From Cephalotus follicularis (lineage: Eukaryota > Streptophyta > Magnoliopsida > Oxalidales > Cephalotaceae), in assembly GCA_001972305.1 (NCBI GenBank), contig BDDD01002277.1:164155-228154 (forward strand): a stretch of DNA of 64,000 bases, written 5' to 3'. The position numbers and the translations under genes are program-made. The notes beneath the pieces were generated by a model. The model worked only from the letters and a program-made list of their open reading frames with translations, was not told the DNA's origin and made no database searches. Positions 47,165 to 60,181 of the stretch are shown here, one piece after another; the first letter of the stretch is position 1, and each line of letters opens with the position of its first letter.

Positions 47165-49270
47165 TAACTTATTTTTAAAACCATACCTAGGCTTTTTTTT
47201 GACATGTTGCGTAATGTCCTTTTTCACCACAAAGCTTGCCCTTTCGTTTCTTTGGGGCCTCTATCCCAGCTGGAATCCTTGAAGGATGCTTTGGATGACC
47301 TTTGGTCTTCACTGTTTTAGGATCTCGAATAAATATTCCAGGAGTGTGACAGGAAAGAGCAATAAAATTAACTTCACTACCAATCCAGTAGGTGCAATAT
47401 GGTTGTCAATCAAACTCGTTTCATCAAATTTACCAAAGAAACTATTCAGAAAAGAATTCAACTCTTTATATGTGCATATTGAACTTGATGCTTTATTTAC
47501 TGCTTTGTTGGCTAGCGTTGTAAGAAACCATTTCATAATTGGTGTTACCTCATTTTTTGTTACTTCGCTTGCAGAAACTCTATTATCCATTAGATACCTA
47601 GCATGAATTGTCCATCTCTTTAAAATATATCGATCGAGAATGACATTTAAATGCTTCTTGACCATGATATGAAGGATATGCTTGCATAAGTAACCGTCAG
47701 TCTCAAACTTTGCACAATCACATTTGCAAGTGACATCCTCTGACTCATCATACGTAACAATGCACCATTTCCTCCTCTCCTCACTACATAGCCCTACAGA
47801 GTATGTTGTAGTACCACACTTACTCACCTTCTCATGCCAACAATCAATGATACTCTTGAACTCTTCTTGAAACAACTTGAACATCACTCTTGTATAAAAA
47901 TCTCTAGCTGATTACTCCATCGAAGACGTACCTATTAGAACAGCTTTTGAATTCGTTGTCATGTAATCCTCATGCTCTTCCGCTTGACGATGTGATTGCA
48001 ATGCCCTGTCATATTGTTCCACGAATTCATGCGAAGGAGTGTTTGAATTTATGAGCCAATCAAAAAATGCATTTATACTTTCACTCTGCCCACTAAACGT
48101 CATATCTGCAACGAATGTATCTTTGAGAAAAGCAGGTACCCAATGAAATTGCAGGTTCCACATTTTTGTTAACCAACTCTTATCTTCTATATGATATTTC
48201 TCAACCAATTGTTGCAATCTTGTTTCACTTTCATCCACATTTTTGCTGTTTCCCCATCTTCTGTAATCAATCAAGAACTCACTTGTATTATCCCGCAATG
48301 CATAAACATTCTCCACAAGATGGTTGTGGATATGCCATGAACAAAACCGACGTCGAGTCATTGAGAATATTTTCTTAATTGCATTACACATCACTCCATC
48401 CATATCGGTAATAATTGCTGCAGGGGCTTTATCCAACATACAAGTTAACCAGTGCTAAAATAACCATACAAATGTCTCTTCAGTCTCATATGCTAATAAT
48501 GCGCATCCAAAGAGAGTGGATTGCTATGATGATTTACCCAGGTAAATGGTGTGAAGGGCATCATAAATATATTCGTTTTATATGTGACATCAAACAGAAT
48601 AACATCACCAAATATAAAATATTCATTTATTGACCTTGAATCAGCCCAAAACATAGACCGTAATGTCCCATCGGTGTCCAACTCCATAGCAAAATAGAAG
48701 TTAGGATCTAATGCCATATGTTTCTTGAAATGCATAGCTACTAGAATCCCTTCCTTCCCTACATTATTCATCATATATTCTCTAAAATGGTCTATCACAT
48801 GTTGTGGAGTGATAAAGGTATTCCCACTTGTAGCATCAATGGCCTTAGCAATTTTAGAAGGCCCCATCCCATAACTATGGAGTTGATCCATCAAGTTCTT
48901 AGCTACCAGATTTTTATGAGATTTATTATGCGAACGGTGCTTCGAAGCTCTCCTTGGTGTGTCAAGAGTGTGACTATGTTCTTCTACAAATCCTGTTACA
49001 ACTCATTTCTCATTTTTTCTCTAAAGAACATCTATTTTTGCTTTACACCCTTCTATTGTATCACAACGACGATGCAAAACTTCACGTCCATCTTCCTTTT
49101 CATTGCTTAAATCTTTGAATCCCGCTTTATCGCATCAAATTTTTTCCATATCAATTCTTCCATAGCTTGCGACCTGGTACTTAAGGATTTTCTTATTCCA
49201 AATCCTTCACGTAGCGCATAACAATTATAAAAGTTATACACATCATCAAGAGTATTATGGATTTCCCCAC
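47165..49270 (-). pseudogene. MULE transposase (FAR1/FHY3-like), decayed
   Basis: The minus strand starts near 49250 with a FAR1-type DNA-binding region (VYNFYNCYALREGFGIRKS). The MULE DDE domain follows: FDVTYKTN (first Asp) near 48580, ITDMDGVMCNAI (second Asp) near 48410, CSWHIHNHL near 48335, and SGQSESINAFFD with the likely catalytic Glu near 48080. The SWIM zinc finger CKCDCAKFETDGYLCKH is near 47730. At the C-terminus a nuclear-signal-like KKRKGK is followed by a knuckle remnant, CGEKGHYATC. Stops and frameshifts interrupt it, for example a frame change near 48500 and TAG in LF*HW near 48465. Because TIRs flank it, it is a transposon gene and not a host FAR1 gene. Confidence 0.85.
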
Positions 49271-50310
49271 ACTACACTCGTTGTCATTATTTTCTTCGTC
49301 AACTACTAAAGGGTTCAATAATGTCATCCCCAATCTCAATTAATGGAACACCAACTTGCAACAACAAATTATTGGACTAATATGAATATTCGTCACTCCC
49401 CGAACCCATGATTATCATAAGTAGTAAAAGTTGGATCAAAAGAACGATGAAATATCCATCATTTACTGAATACAAAAGATAAATATATGATGTAGGTATT
49501 ATGGATCATAGCATCTATCACCCCATGTGGGAGGCTACATTTTCGAGGGATGGGAAGAGATTTTCATGATTTGTGTTAGATAAACTGATGTCTATGACTG
49601 TGAAATGCCTTAAGATGAAGTGTATCCTAATTATTTATTATTTATATTGTTTTTTAGGCATCCACATTGATATCATTTTAAGGGGAAAATAAGCATAGTA
49701 ATTGAGCTTGCAACTTTGGCTTAAGTTTCTTTCTCTATTATTGGTGCTGTTGATGCCATGATTAATTTCTCCTTCAGTTATTCTTTCTTTTAAGATTGGC
49801 AATATCGGTTATTATTGATTGATTGAGAAGAGAAAAACTAGAAATTGTAAAAACCTAAACTGTTAAAATATTTTTTTTCACCCAACTGGTTAAATTTTTT
49901 AAACTAATTGATAATTGAACCTAAGACAGCTTCAATAAGGATCATAGCACATTTAGAAAATAAATAAATAAAATCATTTAATCATCTGTAGAAGACTACA
50001 ACTGTAAACAACAAGGGAAAAGCCACTAAACTTGTACAAAAGAATGATTAATTTGATAAAATTAACAGAACCAAATGACCTCAAGCTAACTAATCAACAT
50101 CACAAATATGATAAAAATAGTATAGATGATGAGAATATCGTGATTCTTAAAAGATAATAATGTCTTAGTAAAAGACAATTGAAAAAAGATATCACCGTAC
50201 ACGTGAGTAACCTTCCTTTACACTAAATCATATCAAATTATGAAATTAACTTTTATGAATCCCCACTATGCATCACTCATTTACTCAAAAAGAGGCTATT
50301 ATATATATAT
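49271..50310. other. MULE 5' region, no gene
   Basis: AT-rich region upstream of the transposase start and inside the right TIR. Expected to hold the transposase promoter, but no clear element was picked out. Confidence 0.4.
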
Positions 50311-50700
50311 AATCAGAGATATTCAGCCTGTTTTAGACCCAAAATAAGAAAATTAAAACACAAAATTATTGGAAAGTGTGCAACAAACAGACCTGCAATC
50401 AGGTGGAAGATGAAGGATTGCTGTCCACGATCGATTTGCTTCCACTTTCCACGATTGATTTGCTTGACGATCAAGAGAGTTGCATACGTAAAGAGAGAGA
50501 GAGAGAGAGCACTGATTGTAGAGAGAGGTAGGGGGAGGTGTTACTTTAGAGAGAGAGAGAGCACTGATTGTAGAGAGATAAGGGAGGTTGGTTGCAGAGA
50601 GTGATGATTGGGCTAATGCCAAATTTTTTCTATTTAATTATTAAAACGTGACACAGTTCTTACAAACTTTTTTCAATTTAAATTATCAAAACGTAACGCA
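50311..50700 (-). repeat. MULE right TIR (about 390 bp)
   Basis: Inverted partner of 42339-42768, with (GA)n runs at about 50492-50508 and 50551-50562 in place of the left (CT)n. Ends near TATCAAAACGTAACGCA. Confidence 0.8.
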
Positions 50701-50710
50701 GAGCGCTGCA

Positions 50711-51055
50711 CTCAAAATTATTTTTCCGATATAATATAATATGACATAATATTTATTTATATTATAAATATATATTTTTAATATATAAAAATAATAAAAT
50801 ATATATTTATTATTTACTTAATAAATGAATATATAATATCTAATGTAATATATATTTTTTTATTTATGTAAAAAATATATATTTCTATATTATATATATA
50901 TATTAATATGATACATGTAAACATAAATTTATATTTGCATTTATATATAAATTTACATTTATGTATAAAATATAATATAATATATATTTATTTGTTATTA
51001 TATATAAATAATATAATAAATACTTCTTATATTTATATAATGTAAAAATATATAC
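50711..51055. other. AT-rich tract between MULE and Tekay-like element
   Basis: Almost pure A/T with ATATAT runs and no gene. It continues at 60182 after the Tekay-like insertion (TATAC duplication). It is probably the centre of the split foldback. Confidence 0.5.
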
Positions 51056-52274
51056 TGTCACACCCCGTTTTCACGTCGAGACAACATTAAAGCGGTAAAG
51101 CAATCAACGCAACATAATTCAGCTTATGCGATTTTACGTATAATCAAAAAACTTTCAATAGCGGAAACAATAACATGAAATAAGCTGAATTTAAATATGT
51201 ATCACGCATCCCATATTACGTGATACCTAAAATGTTTATATAAAAACCCAACATCATTGTCGATCGCCCATAAACGGAGCGTGATAATACAGTACGAAAT
51301 GAAATAAACCACGGTATCCATCAATACATGACAGATATAAAATCCACGTTACAATAATCCAATTAACAAAATCATTGTTCATTAATCCAGATAATATAAT
51401 GATAGAGAAACAATTCAGTCTTCTCCTTAAGTCTCCTTGCGTGCTCCATATCAAATCCCACTCCATCAATCTGTTACAGTAGGGGATTAGCTTTTGTCCT
51501 CACTCGGCTAAGTGAATAAATTCATAAATGCAGTTTGAGGTATATGATAATGAGTCTCATGAATGAATGCATCATGATGCAGTACAGTATATATATATCG
51601 CAGTATATACATATGTAAAAGTATATGCATGTTCACAGTACAGGTATAACCTCATAAGGCTACATCAACACAAGCAGTAAGTATGCCCCAAAAGGAACCA
51701 GACAAACAAGACGTCACGACCGTCGCCACCTCCTGGCCCCAACGTCACGCACTCTTACCCCATCCCCGTTTGCGAACGGTTTGAGGCAAGTCCTCCGTAT
51801 AGGTTGCTTAGCACGACGGCTAAACAATCAACAGGTTACTAGCACAACAACTAATAATCAACAAGCACAAACACCGTACAGTACAAGTTAAGCAATAAAA
51901 TATAATTACTTGATCAAATATATTTGTTTAAAATATATTATTTCGTTCTCAGGTTGTGATAAGTTATAAAACTTAAAACAATATAGTTCGATTGTATAGC
52001 CAATCCTTTAAACATTTCACTGTCTTTGGAAAAATACTTTCCCCAGTCATTTGAAAAAATATATATATATTTGGCAAATATACATTTTCGTACAATTAAT
52101 GATTATAATAATCATGCAAACTTTTACAAAATGGTTAACACTTTTTAGCAATCAACCACAATTCAATTCACAGTTCAGTAACAATGCACACATATGCTCA
52201 GAATGTATCTAGGATCGTTTCTAGAGTCGTTTCGGGTCTAACGGGTCCCATTCGAGTAAAACTTTTCCAAACAG

Positions 52275-52710
52275 GGGAATAAGCATCGACGCTTATCCCC
52301 TGGGCGTTGACGTCTTTACCCTAAGGCGCCAGCGTTTCGTGTAGTTATTCCCAAGCGTTTTAGGACCAAAGACATCGATGATTTTCCAAAGACGTCGATG
52401 TCCTTATGATACCAGGAGGTATCAGTTCGCAAATCTTGATTCCAGGGGGAAGAATCCGACCCTTAAACCTTCACACAAACAATCTCATCCTCTCACCGTG
52501 TAAGGTGAGCTACTGGTTATCAAAATATGTAACCAAATATCAATTCATGAACAAGTCAGGCAATCAAAAGCAGGCCTTCATCGTCCACAACGAACACTAA
52601 GGTTCTGCAATTTTCCAGAAAAGGCGTCGATGTTCTACCAAAACATCGACGTCTGTCGTTTTCACACAAGAAGGCATCGACGTCTTTATGTAGGCGTCGA
52701 CGCCTATTCA
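52275..52710. repeat. GTCGAC modules in Tekay-like 3' LTR, first clusters
   Basis: Examples are GCATCGACGCTTATCCCC, AAAGACATCGATG paired with AAAGACGTCGATG, GCGTCGATGTTC paired with AACATCGACGTC (a hairpin), and GGCGTCGACGCC. Core spacing is often about 20-22 bp. Confidence 0.7.
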
Positions 52711-53464
52711 GCCCAGAACGTCATCTCCATGGTTTTAACACACCAGACCATTACCAATCCATCCTTTACACAAGCCAATTCGAATATTCATGTAATTTAC
52801 ACATGCATGGTTACTCCGTACATCACAGCAGTCATCACAACAAATCCAAAGATTTCAATTCATCCATTAACATGCAATTCATCAATGTCATTTCATTATC
52901 TTAACCCTCAAAATGCATGTATAAGATCATCACTTTCCCCTATCTTGTTGTTCCAAGTTAGGAACTAGAAAGTCCACCCCTTTAAGTCCGGGAATCCGGT
53001 CTCAGTAGCTCCAAGATTTTTCCACAGTTGCAATCCCAGGAGCTCCAAGGTTCGAAATTGGTGGTATTCTTCTCACTTTTTCCTTCTGGTTTTCTCCCAA
53101 CTCTCTGGTCTCTTTCCTTTTTCTTTCTCACAGTGTTTAGCTGAGAATGAAGGGAAGGAAGAGGTGTTTTATGCTGGCAGGAATCCTCTCTTTCTCCCTT
53201 GGTTCACATGCACCCATACACACCTGTGCTCTCCTATCTCCTTCCTGTTTTGGCTCCTTTCCTTTCCCTTTCTGCAGGTTGCAGATGAAGATGACACATC
53301 CTTTTGCATGCACCAGGTGAAGGACACGTTTTGGAGTATGCCTGGTACCACACCAGCATCATCAACACGTCGCTTTGTGCATGTCAAGATGCCTGGATGA
53401 TGCCTCAAAAGCTGTCCATTTGCATGTTATTTTGTCAGTGTATAACGTGCCCGAGGTTTGGCGT

Positions 53465-53605
53465 TACGCATCGACGTCTTCTTTAGACGTCGACGTCTTC
53501 TCCATTTTCTACGTGAGGGCGTCGATTGTGCCTGTGCATGCGCTACGTGAGTTTGGTCCCGTAAGCGTCGATGCTTTCATTATGGCGTCGACGTCTTTAT
53601 ACCAA
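53465..53605. repeat. GTCGAC modules in Tekay-like 3' LTR, second cluster
   Basis: CATCGACGTCTTCTTTAGAC followed by GTCGACGTC, then GGGCGTCGATTG, AAGCGTCGATGC and GGCGTCGACGTC. The same cluster is in the other LTR at 59872-60002. Confidence 0.7.
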
Positions 53606-53879
53606 TACTGCGCCATTTTAGCTTAACAATTGTTTTAACATTTCTTTCCCAAAATCAATATTATTAGGGTTTGGAAAACATCATCAACGTCGAAATCTCT
53701 GACATTTTCATCAATTCAATTATAAGATTACATCTTAAAACGAAATATTACAATAACAAAAATCCCGGGCGTTACATCCACCACTCCTTCAAGAAATTTC
53801 ATCCTCGAAATTAACACAATACTAAAACAAATGCGGGTAACGTTCCCGGATATCATCCTCACGTTCCCAAGTCACTTCA

Positions 53880-56530
53880 TCCGGTCGATGAAACTGCCAC
53901 TAAACCTTTACCATCGAAATGGTCCGGTTCCTCAATACTTGTGTCTTCCAATCCAAGATTCTCACGGGTGACTCCTCGCAGGAAAGATCATCCCTCACCG
54001 TAACTGAGTCACAATCCAGGACATGTGATGGATCTCGGATATAACCTCGTAGCATCGATACATGGAAGACATCATGTACGCTCGATAAAGTAGGAGGCAA
54101 GGCTAGCTGATAGGCTGCCTCCCCAACCCTCTCCAGAATCTCAAAAGGACCAATATAGAGTGGCGCTAACTTGCCCTTCTTCTCGAATCTTTGCACCCCT
54201 TTCCACGGAGATACCTTCAAAAACACGTGATCTCCAACATTGAAGGTCAAAGGTCTTCTCTTCACACTGTCGACATAGCTCTTTTGCCGACTCTGTGCTG
54301 CTAGAAACTTCTCTTTGATGAACTTGACTTTCTCCGAAGTCTCCTCCACCAAATCCGACCCAAGCAATGGTCGTTCACCAACCTCGTCCCAACAGATGGG
54401 TGACCTACACTTCCTCCCATACAGTGCCTCGTATGGAGCCATACCAATACTCGAGTGATAGCTGTTATTATAAGAAAACTCTATCAAAGGAATATGGTCT
54501 TCCCAGGTCCCAACAAAATAGATCACACAAGCCCGAAGCATATCCTCCAAGGTTTGGATGGTACGCTCTGACTGTCCATCTGTTTGAGGGTGAAAAGCAG
54601 TACTGAGATTCAATCTCGTTTCGAAGGCTGTCTGAAATCTCTTCCATAAGTTGGAAGTGAAGATCGAATCCCTATCGCAAACGATGCTCACCGGAACACC
54701 GTGCAGTCTCACAATCTCCTTCACATATAATCGAGCCAACTTGCTCGCTGAATTAGTGACGTGTGTAGGCAAAAAGTGTGCTGATTTGGTGAGTCTATCG
54801 ACAATAACCCACACGGCATTATGACGATGCCTAGTCAGTGGAAATCCAGAAACAAAGTCCATCGTGATGTGTTCCCATTTTCACTCCGCCACTGGTAATG
54901 ACTGCAACAGTCCTGCCGGTTTCTGGTGTTCGGCCTTGACCTTCTGGCAAGTCAAACACTTCGTGACATATTCGGAAATTTCGCGCTTCATGCCGGACCA
55001 CCAGTAAGTCTTCTTCATATCTTGGTACATTTTGGTGCTACCAGGATGGATACTGTACCGGGACTTATGAGCCCCGTAAAGCAACTCACTCTTCAACTCG
55101 CTATCATTCGGAAGACACACCCGCCCTCGAAATCTCAGAATACCATCGGCGTGTACTCAAAAATCAGACTCCGAATCCAGATTCTCTCGAATCCGCTGCA
55201 ATTCAGGATCATGTGGTTGTGCATCCCTTATGTGGTCGAGTAACATAGGCCGCACCCGCATGTCGGCCACAAAGATCCTCGGTGACTGAGTAGACGGAAA
55301 CCACTCTTGGAGATCTTCCAACATTTTCCATTGTGACACCATCATACTGGCAATCATGACCTTGCGACTTAAGGAATCCGCAACCACATTCGCTTTTCCC
55401 GGATGATACTGAATACTGCAGTCATAGTCGTTAAAGAACTCTACCCACATTCACTGCCTCATATTCAGTGCATCTTGACAGAACAGGTATCTCAGACTCT
55501 TGTGATCAGTAAAAATCTCAAACTGTGCCCCATACAAGTAATGTCTCCATTTCTAAAGAGCAAACACAACCGCAGCTAGTTCGAGATCATGTGTCGGGTA
55601 ATTCTCTTCTTATGGCTTTAGCTTTCGCGAAGCATAAGCGATCACTTTACCCCGTTGCATTAATACACAACCCAAGCCCTTACCCGATGCATCACTGTAT
55701 ACAGCAAGGTCCTCGTTACTCTCGGGCAATGCCAAAATAGGAGCGGTAATCAATCGGTCTTTCAGCTCTCGGAAGCTGCTCTCACAATCCTCGTCCCATA
55801 TGAACAAAGTTTTCTTTTGTGTCAATTTCGTCAATGGTGCGGCAATCCTTGAGAAGTTCTAAATGAACCTCTGATAATACCCTGCCAATCCAAGGAAACT
55901 GCGCACCTCTGTCACATTCCTCGGTTGCGGCCAATCTCGTACCACCTCTGTTTTCGACGGGTCCACCGCCAAGCCCTCTCCAGATACAATGTGATCAAGA
56001 AAGGTCACATGGTCAAGCCAAAATTCACACTTACTGAATTTGGCATACAGCTGCTGCTCTCGGAGAATCTGCAAAACCAACCTCAGATGGCAAGCATGCT
56101 CCTCCTCACTCCTTGAGTATACTAGTATGTCGTCAATAAACACAACGACAAACTGGTCCAGGTACGGTTGAAACACATCATTCATTAATGACATGAACGC
56201 AGCCGGTGTATTGCTAACACCAAAAGGCATCATAAGGAACTTGTAGTGACCATACCTTGTCCGGAAATCAGTCTTCTCAATATCTCCTTCCCTCACCCTT
56301 AACTGGTGATAACCCGACCTCAAATCACGTTTCGAGAATACTCTCACTCCTTGCAACTGATCAAACAACTCCTCAATGTGTGGTAGAGGATACTTGTTCT
56401 TAATCGTTGCCTTGTTCAACATCCGGTAATCGATACAAAGTCTCATCGATCCATCCTTCTTTTTCACAAACAGTACAGGTGCTCCCCACGGGGAAAAACT
56501 AGGTCGAATAAAACCCTTATTGATCAGATC
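53880..56530 (-). pseudogene. Tekay-like pol (RT, RNase H, integrase, chromodomain region), fossil
   Basis: RT block 56467-55859: [60 protein letters not shown] and the catalytic [13 protein letters not shown]. RNase H near 55834-55500 has AVYSDASGKGLGCVLMQ. Integrase has the zinc-region segment YWWSGMKREISEYVTKCLTC near 55000, and the core MDFVSGFPLTRHRHNAVWVI, IVCDRDSIFTSNLWKRF and STAFHPQTDGQSERTIQTLE. The C-terminus carries HDVFHVSMLRGYIRDPSHVL and an aromatic-containing tail of chromodomain type, as in Tekay/Del elements. A few breaks are present. Confidence 0.9.
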
Positions 56531-58384
56531 TTACAACTGCAATTTCAGTTCTTTCAATTCTGCAGGAGCCATCCTATAAGGTGCCTTAGAAATATGAGCT
56601 GTACCTGGTGTAAGATCGATAACAAACTCCATATTCCTCCTCGGTGGTAATGACTCTAAGTTTGTAGGAAACACATCCGGAAATTCACTTGCAACAGGAA
56701 TTTCCTTAATACTCAATGCTTTCTCCTTCCTTCGGTCAATCACATAAGCAAGATATCCTTCGCATCCCTTCTCGAGATACCTCGACGCACGAATGAAGGA
56801 TATGATCGGTGTAGAAAATCCCTTGTCTCCCTTAAACTGGAAAATAGTGCCATCGGGCAGACGAAAATCAATAGTCTTGCTGTAGCAGTCCATGTAAGCA
56901 TGATGTGCTGACAGCCAATCCATCCCCAAGATGACATCGAAGTAATGAATGGGCAATACAATCAGGTCCCCGTACAATGAAATGCCTGCCATAGACATCT
57001 CGTAACTCCTATATACGGTATCTGTATACATGGAAACTCCAGCAGGTGTACTCACATCCAAGGTATATGGCATACAGTCTGGTGTTACATCTAAACATGA
57101 TGCAAATTGTGATGAAATAAAAGAATGTGATGCTCCAGGGTCCATCAACACTCTAGCAGAAAAACTATAAATATACAGTGTACCTCCAACAACCGAGGTA
57201 GACTCCGGAACCTCTGTCTGTGAAATGGTAAAAACTCTACCTTTCGCAATGCCCTTGCCGGTGTCCCTTCGCTGTGAAGGCCCCCCTACGGCCCCGCTAC
57301 TAGTAGCTGGTCCAGTAGGTGCTGTAGCCTGACTCTTCGGGCAATCTCTCACTGAATGGACAGATGCCCCACACCTTAAACACAATCCGTTCATCCTCCA
57401 GCAATCTTTCTGTAAGTGGCCTTTACGACCACAGTGATAACAAGCTCCAGTTCCCGCATTACTCCCCTGGCTAGGAGTGCCCTGTGTGGCAGCCTGCCCA
57501 GATCTGTTCTTCGATGATTTCGTCGGAGAACCACTGCCTTGCCATTTCGAAGAAGCTGGTCTCGTCAGTCTCTGTTTATTTTGTTGTGCTCGGGCCCTTT
57601 CTGCTCGGTCCTCACTAGATATGCTCTCCAGCAACCTCGCTTTTTGAGCAACTTCTGAAAAAGTACCCAACTCCATAGCCCTGATCCTCGACCGAAGATC
57701 CGGTCGCAGACGTCTCAGAAATCTCCGTATCTTTTTCACTTCATCGGCTACCAGAAAAGGTGAATATCTGGCTAGCTCCATAAACCTGGCCTGGTATTCA
57801 GCCACAGTCATATCTCCTTTACGTAACTCAAGAAGCCCTGTCTCTCTCCGTTCTTGGTCTACTCGGGGTACATAGGAATCGAGGAACTCTGTCTGGAATC
57901 TCTCCCATGTGGCATCGAGTCCAACTGACTCCCATCTCACTTTGACCATCTCCCACCAGTGAGTGGCCTCTCCCCATAGACGATACACGGCAAACTTCAA
58001 TTTCTGTTCGTCTCTACAGTCCATTACTTCAAAGATTTTCTCCAAGTCTTGTAGCCACCTCTCAGCGATGGTAGCATCTAGCTCTCCTCAGAAGCTGGGC
58101 GGATTCTGACGCATGAATCTCTCAATGTTCCTCCCAAACTGATTACTATCCTCCCCTGGGCACTGGTCAGGAGCCCTATGTCGAGGTTGTGCTTGCGCAT
58201 AATTTCGGCGCGACTCCTCCGCATCAGCCATATTAAAGGCCATCTGCTGTTGAAAGTAATCTGCAATACGGACCATCGGATCTCTCTCATCTAGGGGAAC
58301 ATTTGCTGCTTGTGGAAAATTCTCCCCTTGAGGATTATTCCCCTCAACCACTCTCGGCCTTTCGCACCTTCTCCTTCCGTCCAT
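56531..58384 (-). pseudogene. Tekay-like gag and protease, fossil
   Basis: Starts MDGRRRCERPRVVEGNNPQG at 58384. The gag core contains YRLWGEATHWWEMVKVRW, FQTEFLDSYVPRVDQERR and ELARYSPFLVADEVKKIRRF, followed by a Ser/Thr-rich linker, CYHCGRKGHLQKDC and a second knuckle, CLRCGASVHSVRDC. The protease region has VLMDPGASHSFISSQFASCL (DPGA at the active-site position) and VILGMDWLSAHHA. Two knuckles are typical of this lineage. Confidence 0.88.
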
Positions 58385-58545
58385 AATTGGTTCCTATACA
58401 AAATGATGTCATTAGTAATCATCTCAAGGAAGCAATTCGTTAATTGTCTAAGCATACATGGAATATGCTCGATCACCACTATTGTAGTATCAATTAATTG
58501 GTTGCCAAGGATAGTATCCTAACGATAGCTTATAAGGGAATATAA

Positions 58546-58557
58546 GCTCTGATACCA
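58546..58557 (-). other. Tekay-like primer binding site
   Basis: The minus strand reads TGGTATCAGAGC, an exact match to the initiator Met-tRNA 3' end, four bases from the 5' LTR. Confidence 0.85.
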
Positions 58558-58561
58558 CTGC

Positions 58562-60181
58562 TGTCACACCCCGTTTCCACATCGAGCCAACATTAAAGCG
58601 GTAAAGCAATCAACACAACATAATTCAGCTTATGCGATTTTACGTATAATCCAAAAACTTTCGATAGCGGAAGCAATAACATGAAATAAGCTGAATTTAA
58701 ATATGTATCACGCATCCCATACTACGTGATACCCAAAATGTTTATATAAAAACCCAACATCAGTGTCGATCGCCCATAAACGGAGCCTGATAATACAGTA
58801 CGAAATGAAATAAACCACGGTATCCATCAATACATGACAGATATAAAATCCACGTTACAATAATCCAATTAACAAAATCATTGAATCTCATCCTCTCACC
58901 GTGTAAGGTGAGCTACTGGTTATCAAAATATGTAACCAAATATCAATTCATGAACAAGTCAGGCAATCAAAAGCAGGCATTTCATCGTCCACAACAAACA
59001 CTAAGGTTCTGCAATTTTCCAGAAAAGGCGTCGATGTTCTACCAAAACATCGACGTTTGTCGTTTTCACACACGAAGGCATTGACGTCTTTATATAGGCG
59101 TCGACGCCTATTCAGCCCAGAACGTCATCTCCATGGTTTTAACACACCAGGCCATTACCAATCCATCCTTTACACAAGCCAATTCGAATATTCATGTAAT
59201 TTACACATGCATGATTACTCCGTACATCACAGCAGTCATCACAACAAATCCAAAGATTTCAATTCATCCATTAGCATGCAATTCATCAATGTCATTTCAT
59301 TATCTTAAAACTCAAAATGCATGTATAAGATCATCACTTTCCCCTACCTTGTTGTTCCAAGTTAGGAACTAGAAAGTCCACCCCTTTAAGTCCTGGAATC
59401 CGGTCTCAGTAGCTCCAAGATTCGTCCACAGTTGCAATCCCAGGAGCTCCAAGGTTCAAAATTGGTGGTATTCTTCTCACTTTTTCCTTCTGGTTTTCTC
59501 CCAACTCTCTGGTCTCTTTCCTTTTTCTTTCTCACAGTGTTTAGCTGAGAAGCAAGGGAAGGAAGAGGTGTTTTATGCTAGCAGGAATCCTCTCCTTCTC
59601 CCTTGGTTCACATGCACCCGTACACACTCGTGCTCTCCTCTCTCCTTCCTGTTTTGGCTCATTTCCTTTCCCTTTCTGCAGGTTGCAGATGAAGATGGCA
59701 CATCCTTTTGCATGCACCAGGTGAAGGACATGTTTTGGAGTATGCCTGGTACCACACCAGCATGCTCAAAACGTCGCTTTGTGTATGTCAAGATGCCTGG
59801 ATGATGCCTCAAAAGTTGTCCATTTGCATGTTATTCTGTCAGTGTATAACGTGCCCGAGGTTTGGCGTTACGTGTCGACGTCTTCTTTAGACGTCGACGT
59901 CTTCTCCATTTTCCATGTGAGGGCATCGATTGTGCATGTGCATGCGCTACGTGAGTTTGGTCCTGTAAGCGTCGATGCTTTCATAATGGTGTCGACGTCT
60001 TTATGCCAATACTGCATCGTTTCAGCTTAACAATTTTTTTTAACATTTCTTTCCCAAAATCAATATTATTAGGGTTTGGAAAACATCATCAACGTCGAAA
60101 TCTCTGACATTTTCATTAATTCAATTTTAAGATTACATCTTAAGACGAAATATTACAATAACGAAAATCATGGGCGTTACA
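58562..60181 (-). repeat. Tekay-like 5' LTR (1620 bp)
   Basis: TGTCACACCCCG...GGGCGTTACA. Shorter partner of 51056-53776; both ends match closely. Holds the GTCGAC modules at 59028-59110 and 59872-60002. Confidence 0.93.

Larger units (their letters stand above)
42339..50700 (-). mobile_element. MULE with long TIRs, FAR1-type transposase and captured RLK fragment
   Basis: Inverted repeats at 42339-42768 and 50311-50700 bound an 8.36 kb element. The left half carries fragments of an LRR receptor-kinase gene on the plus strand. The right half carries a decayed MULE/FAR1-type transposase on the minus strand. A solo LTR later inserted into the kinase part. I could not find a convincing 9-bp target duplication beside the TIRs, so the outer ends are uncertain by several bases. 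Without the solo LTR the element is about 5.7 kb. Confidence 0.75.
51056..53776 (-). repeat. Tekay-like 3' LTR (2721 bp)
   Basis: TGTCACACCCCG...GGGCGTTACA. It holds GTCGAC/ATCGAC module clusters at about 52275-52410, 52620-52710 and 53465-53600. A purine tract (minus strand GAAGGAGTGGTGGA, 53777-53790) adjoins it. Confidence 0.93.
51056..60181 (-). mobile_element. Tekay-like chromovirus (Ty3/Gypsy), broken
   Basis: LTRs at 51056-53776 (2721 bp) and 58562-60181 (1620 bp), flanked by TATAC at 51051-51055 and 60182-60186. Minus strand: 5' LTR, Met-tRNA primer site, gag with CCHC knuckles, protease, RT, RNase H, integrase with a C-terminal chromodomain-like region, purine tract, 3' LTR. The first 320 bp of the LTRs differ at 11 sites by hand count (about 3.4%), so it is of the order of one million years old. 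The LTRs differ in length by about 1.1 kb. Layout is complete and coding blocks are long, with only a few breaks. Confidence 0.93.

Noticed and set aside
47165-49270. Host FAR1-type transcription factor gene
   Set aside because: The reading frame is broken by stops and frameshifts, and long inverted repeats flank it, so it is a MULE transposase remnant.
53164-53626. Conserved small ORFs present in both LTRs of the Tekay-like element
   Set aside because: They are conserved only because the LTRs are recent duplicates of each other; no recognisable protein.
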